Part shown: in pieces, positions 6,216 to 7,899 of the stretch
How the letters are laid out: each line of letters starts with the position of its first letter
Numbering within the stretch: the first letter of the stretch is position 1
Program-made: the position numbers and the translations under genes
DNA from: Conexibacter sp.
GTDB taxonomy: Bacteria; Actinomycetota; Thermoleophilia; Solirubrobacterales; Solirubrobacteraceae
Direction of reading: 5' to 3'
Assembly: GCA_025964055.1 (NCBI GenBank)
Contig: JAOPZP010000503.1
Span: 1-7,899, forward strand
Length of the DNA: 7,899 nt
Notes under the pieces: generated by a model
What the model was told of the DNA's origin: nothing
The model's input: the letters and a program-made list of their open reading frames with translations, nothing else
Database searches by the model: none

Positions 6216-6931
6216 TCGCTCCCGACCTCGCGGCGCTCGAGGCCGAGGTCACGACGTGCCGGCGCTGCCCGCGGCTGGTGGCCTGGCGTGAGGAGGTCGC
6301 CGTCACCAAGCGCGCCGCGTTCGCCGACCAGACCTACTGGGGCCGTCCGATCCCCGGCTTCGGCGATCCCGCGGCGCGCGTGCTGATCCTCGGCCTCGCG
6401 CCCGCCGCCCACGGCGCCAACCGGACGGGGCGCGTCTTCACCGGCGACCGCTCGGGCGACTTCCTCTTCGCCGCCCTGCACCGCACCGGCTTCGCCAACC
6501 AGCCGACCTCGGTCTCCCGCGACGACGGCCTGGCGCTCACCGACGCGTGGATCACCGCCGCGGTCCGCTGCGCGCCGCCGGCGAACAAGCCGACGCCGCT
6601 GGAGCGCGACACGTGCCTGCCGTGGAGCGTCGCCGAGCTCGACCACGTCGAGCACGTGCGCGTCTGCGTCTGCCTCGGCCAGTTCGCCTGGGACGCCGCG
6701 CTGCGGCTGCGCACCGCCCTCGGCCACGTGCCGCCGCGGCCCAAGCCCAGGTTCGGCCACGGGACCGTCTGGTACGACGACGCCGGCGGCGAGCGCGACC
6801 CGGGCTTCAGCCTGCTGGGCACCTACCATCCGAGCCAGCAGAACACGTTCACCGGGGTGCTGACCGAGGTGATGCTCGACGACGTGCTCCGCACCGCCCG
6901 CGAGCTCGCGGGATTGCCGGCCCACGCGTGA
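6212..6931 (+). CDS. udgB: Family 5 uracil-DNA glycosylase (UdgB type) with [4Fe-4S] cluster
   Basis: A 239-residue base-excision repair enzyme that removes uracil, and in studied relatives also hypoxanthine and other deaminated bases, from DNA. Four cysteines at 16, 19, 120 and 135 have the pattern of the iron-sulfur cluster of family 4/5 enzymes. Motif 1 is GLAPAAHGANRTGR (61-74); it carries alanine where other families have the catalytic Asp or Asn, which is the mark of family 5. Motif 2 is YHPSQQN with His206. The start ATG 6212 overlaps the tetR stop; the nearest ribosome-like site (GGGA, 6195-6198) is weak, so translation probably depends on coupling to tetR. The lhr helicase gene follows 45 bp downstream with its own promoter. 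Length and motifs are complete, so the gene is probably functional. Confidence 0.94.
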   Translation: MIAPDLAALEAEVTTCRRCPRLVAWREEVAVTKRAAFADQTYWGRPIPGFGDPAARVLILGLAPAAHGANRTGRVFTGDRSGDFLFAALHRTGFANQPTSVSRDDGLALTDAWITAAVRCAPPANKPTPLERDTCLPWSVAELDHVEHVRVCVCLGQFAWDAALRLRTALGHVPPRPKPRFGHGTVWYDDAGGERDPGFSLLGTYHPSQQNTFTGVLTEVMLDDVLRTARELAGLPAHA

Positions 6932-6932
6932 T

Positions 6933-6942
6933 CCGACGTCGG
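6933..6942. promoter_or_regulatory. 10-bp palindrome upstream of lhr
   Basis: CCGACGTCGG is a perfect palindrome two bases after the udg stop and centred about 38 bp before the predicted lhr transcription start, where a -35 element or activator site would be. GACAC (6948-6952) and GTGTC (6972-6976) also form an inverted pair around the -10 box. Both are short and could be chance in GC-rich DNA. Confidence 0.2.
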
Positions 6943-6963
6943 GAGCTGACACCGTGAGCCTCG

Positions 6964-6969
6964 TATCCT
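6964..6969 (+). promoter_or_regulatory. -10 box TATCCT for lhr
   Basis: TATCCT fits TAnnnT and ends 7 nt before the TTG at 6977, so the expected transcription start is at 6976-6977 and the mRNA is probably leaderless. A CTGACA at 6946-6951 resembles a -35 box but is only 12 bp away, too close for a normal spacer. An in-frame stop at 6947 limits the gene start to the region immediately after this box. Confidence 0.5.
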
Positions 6970-6976
6970 GAGTGTC

Positions 6977-7899
6977 TTGCCGCTGTCGCTCTTCAGCCCC
7001 CCGACGCAGGACTGGTTCGGTCGCGCCTTCGCGGCGCCCACCACCGTCCAGGAACAGGCGTGGCCCGCCATCGCCACCGGCGAGCACGTCCTCATCTCCG
7101 CACCGACCGGGAGCGGCAAGACGCTTGCGGCCTTCCTCTGGTCGCTGGACCGCCTCGCGACCACGCCGCGCCCGGACGGCACCGGCGTGCGCGTCGTCTA
7201 CGTCTCACCGCTCAAGGCGCTCTCCTACGACGTCGAGCGCAACCTGCAGGCGCCGCTGAGGGGCATCGGCGCCGACCTGAAGGTCGCGATCCGCACCGGC
7301 GACACGCCGCAGAAGGAGCGCGCCCAGATGCGGCGCACGCCGCCGGACGTCCTGATCACGACGCCTGAGTCGTTGTACCTCATGTTGACGTCGCAGGCGC
7401 GCGACATCCTCGCCGACGTCGAGGCCGTGATCGTCGACGAGATCCACGCGGTCGCCTCGACCAAGCGCGGCGCGCACCTCGCGCTGACGCTCGAGCGCCT
7501 CTCCCGGCACGTCCACGCCGCCCACGGCCGCGACCCGCAGCGCATCGGCCTGAGCGCGACGCAGAACCCGCTGGAGGAGGTCGGCCGCTTCATGGTCGGC
7601 CCGCAGCGCACCTGCCGCATCGTCGACACCGGCGTGCGCAAGCCGTTGGACATCAAGATCCAGGTGCCGGTCGAGTCGATGGTCGAGCCCGAGCAATCCA
7701 CGGGCTCGTTGGACCCTCTGGATCCGGTTCCGGGCGGCGAGGCCACGCGCAAGTCGATCTGGCCGGCGATGTACCCGCAGCTGCTGGAGCTCGTGCGCGA
7801 GCACCGCTCGACGATCGTCTTCGTCAACAACCGCCGCGGCGCCGAGCGCCTCGCGCTGCGCCTCAACGAGCTGGCCGCCAAGCAGGACGAGGAGGCTGA
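6977..7899 (+). CDS. lhr: Lhr-family superfamily 2 DNA helicase (3' end missing)
   Basis: The frame stays open from 6977 to the window end, giving 307 complete codons and no stop; full Lhr proteins are about 1,500 residues and Lhr-core forms about 900, so only the N-terminal motor part is seen. Motifs: Q motif PTTVQEQ (21-27), Walker A APTGSGKT (42-49), motif Ia VSPLKAL, TPESLY (129-134), the Walker B box DEIH (154-157), motif III SATQ (193-196), then the start of RecA domain 2 with SIWPAMYP and TIVFVNNRRGAERLA (motif IV region). DEIH and SIWP are typical of Lhr. Lhr is an ATP-driven 3'-5' helicase induced by DNA damage in mycobacteria. The start is chosen as TTG 6977: an in-frame stop lies at 6947, no ATG or GTG intervenes, and the -10 box fits. 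A Pro/acidic loop (about 236-257) separates the two domains. Confidence 0.93.
   Translation, partial: MPLSLFSPPTQDWFGRAFAAPTTVQEQAWPAIATGEHVLISAPTGSGKTLAAFLWSLDRLATTPRPDGTGVRVVYVSPLKALSYDVERNLQAPLRGIGADLKVAIRTGDTPQKERAQMRRTPPDVLITTPESLYLMLTSQARDILADVEAVIVDEIHAVASTKRGAHLALTLERLSRHVHAAHGRDPQRIGLSATQNPLEEVGRFMVGPQRTCRIVDTGVRKPLDIKIQVPVESMVEPEQSTGSLDPLDPVPGGEATRKSIWPAMYPQLLELVREHRSTIVFVNNRRGAERLALRLNELAAKQDEEA

Noticed and set aside
6932..6976. PafBC-type (RecA-NDp) promoter TTGTCR-N8-TAnnnT before lhr or other genes
   Set aside because: I compared the bases 8 nt upstream of each predicted -10 box (lhr, tetR, lipoprotein, PPOX); none matches TTGTCR, so direct PafBC control is not supported.
6053..7087. 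Minus-strand open frame opposite udg and the lhr start
   Set aside because: It crosses two genes with clear motifs and the lhr promoter; composition is that of an antisense shadow.
6972..7368. Short plus-strand frames over the start of lhr, suggesting a frameshifted gene
   Set aside because: The lhr frame from TTG 6977 is intact with all helicase motifs in one frame; the others are Arg-rich shadows.
1..7899. Mobile element, CRISPR array, tRNA or other RNA gene
   Set aside because: No long direct or inverted repeats, no repeat-spacer pattern, no transposase or integrase, and no cloverleaf-like segment seen in the short intergenic gaps.

Overview
The window is a stretch of very GC-rich bacterial chromosome with strong G/C preference at third codon positions. 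It is densely packed with ordinary-looking genes. The combination of a fused PafB-PafC type WYL regulator, promoters sitting directly on start codons, an RmlA-long sugar nucleotidyltransferase and a two-cysteine NTF2-like lipoprotein suggests a high-GC actinobacterium, most likely of the Thermoleophilia/Solirubrobacterales type. That placement is an inference from gene style, not from a marker gene.

Layout, left to right. (1) Bases 1-1632 hold the 3' part of a double WYL-domain transcription regulator (PafBC-like); its start lies upstream of the window. (2) Bases 1681-5064 hold a tight four-gene operon in which every junction overlaps by 1-4 bases: a small PPOX-fold flavin/F420 oxidoreductase, then rmlA (long form), rmlD and rmlB. 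The last three make and modify dTDP-glucose for a deoxysugar such as dTDP-L-rhamnose. The 3,5-epimerase gene rmlC is not in the window. (3) A 24-bp convergent gap containing a hairpin leads to a lipoprotein gene on the minus strand (5089-5526). (4) A 32-bp divergent promoter region separates this lipoprotein from a tetR-udg pair (5559-6931, ATGA overlap): a TetR repressor and a family 5 [4Fe-4S] uracil-DNA glycosylase. (5) A 45-bp gap with a TATCCT -10 box precedes an Lhr-family DNA helicase gene that starts at a TTG and runs off the right end.

Functionally there are two themes. One is cell-surface sugar precursor synthesis (rmlA, rmlD, rmlB). The other is DNA damage: PafBC-type regulator, uracil-DNA glycosylase and Lhr helicase, although the first is separated from the other two by the sugar operon. 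Promoter structure is consistent across the window. Genes that begin a transcription unit have a TAnnnT box 7-10 bases before the start codon and no Shine-Dalgarno, which fits leaderless mRNAs; genes inside operons overlap their predecessor and mostly have purine-rich ribosome sites.

I see no mobile element, CRISPR array, RNA gene or clear new defence-type system. The most interesting points are regulatory: the divergent overlapping promoters with a candidate TetR operator, the stop-codon hairpin, and the udg-lhr neighbourhood.
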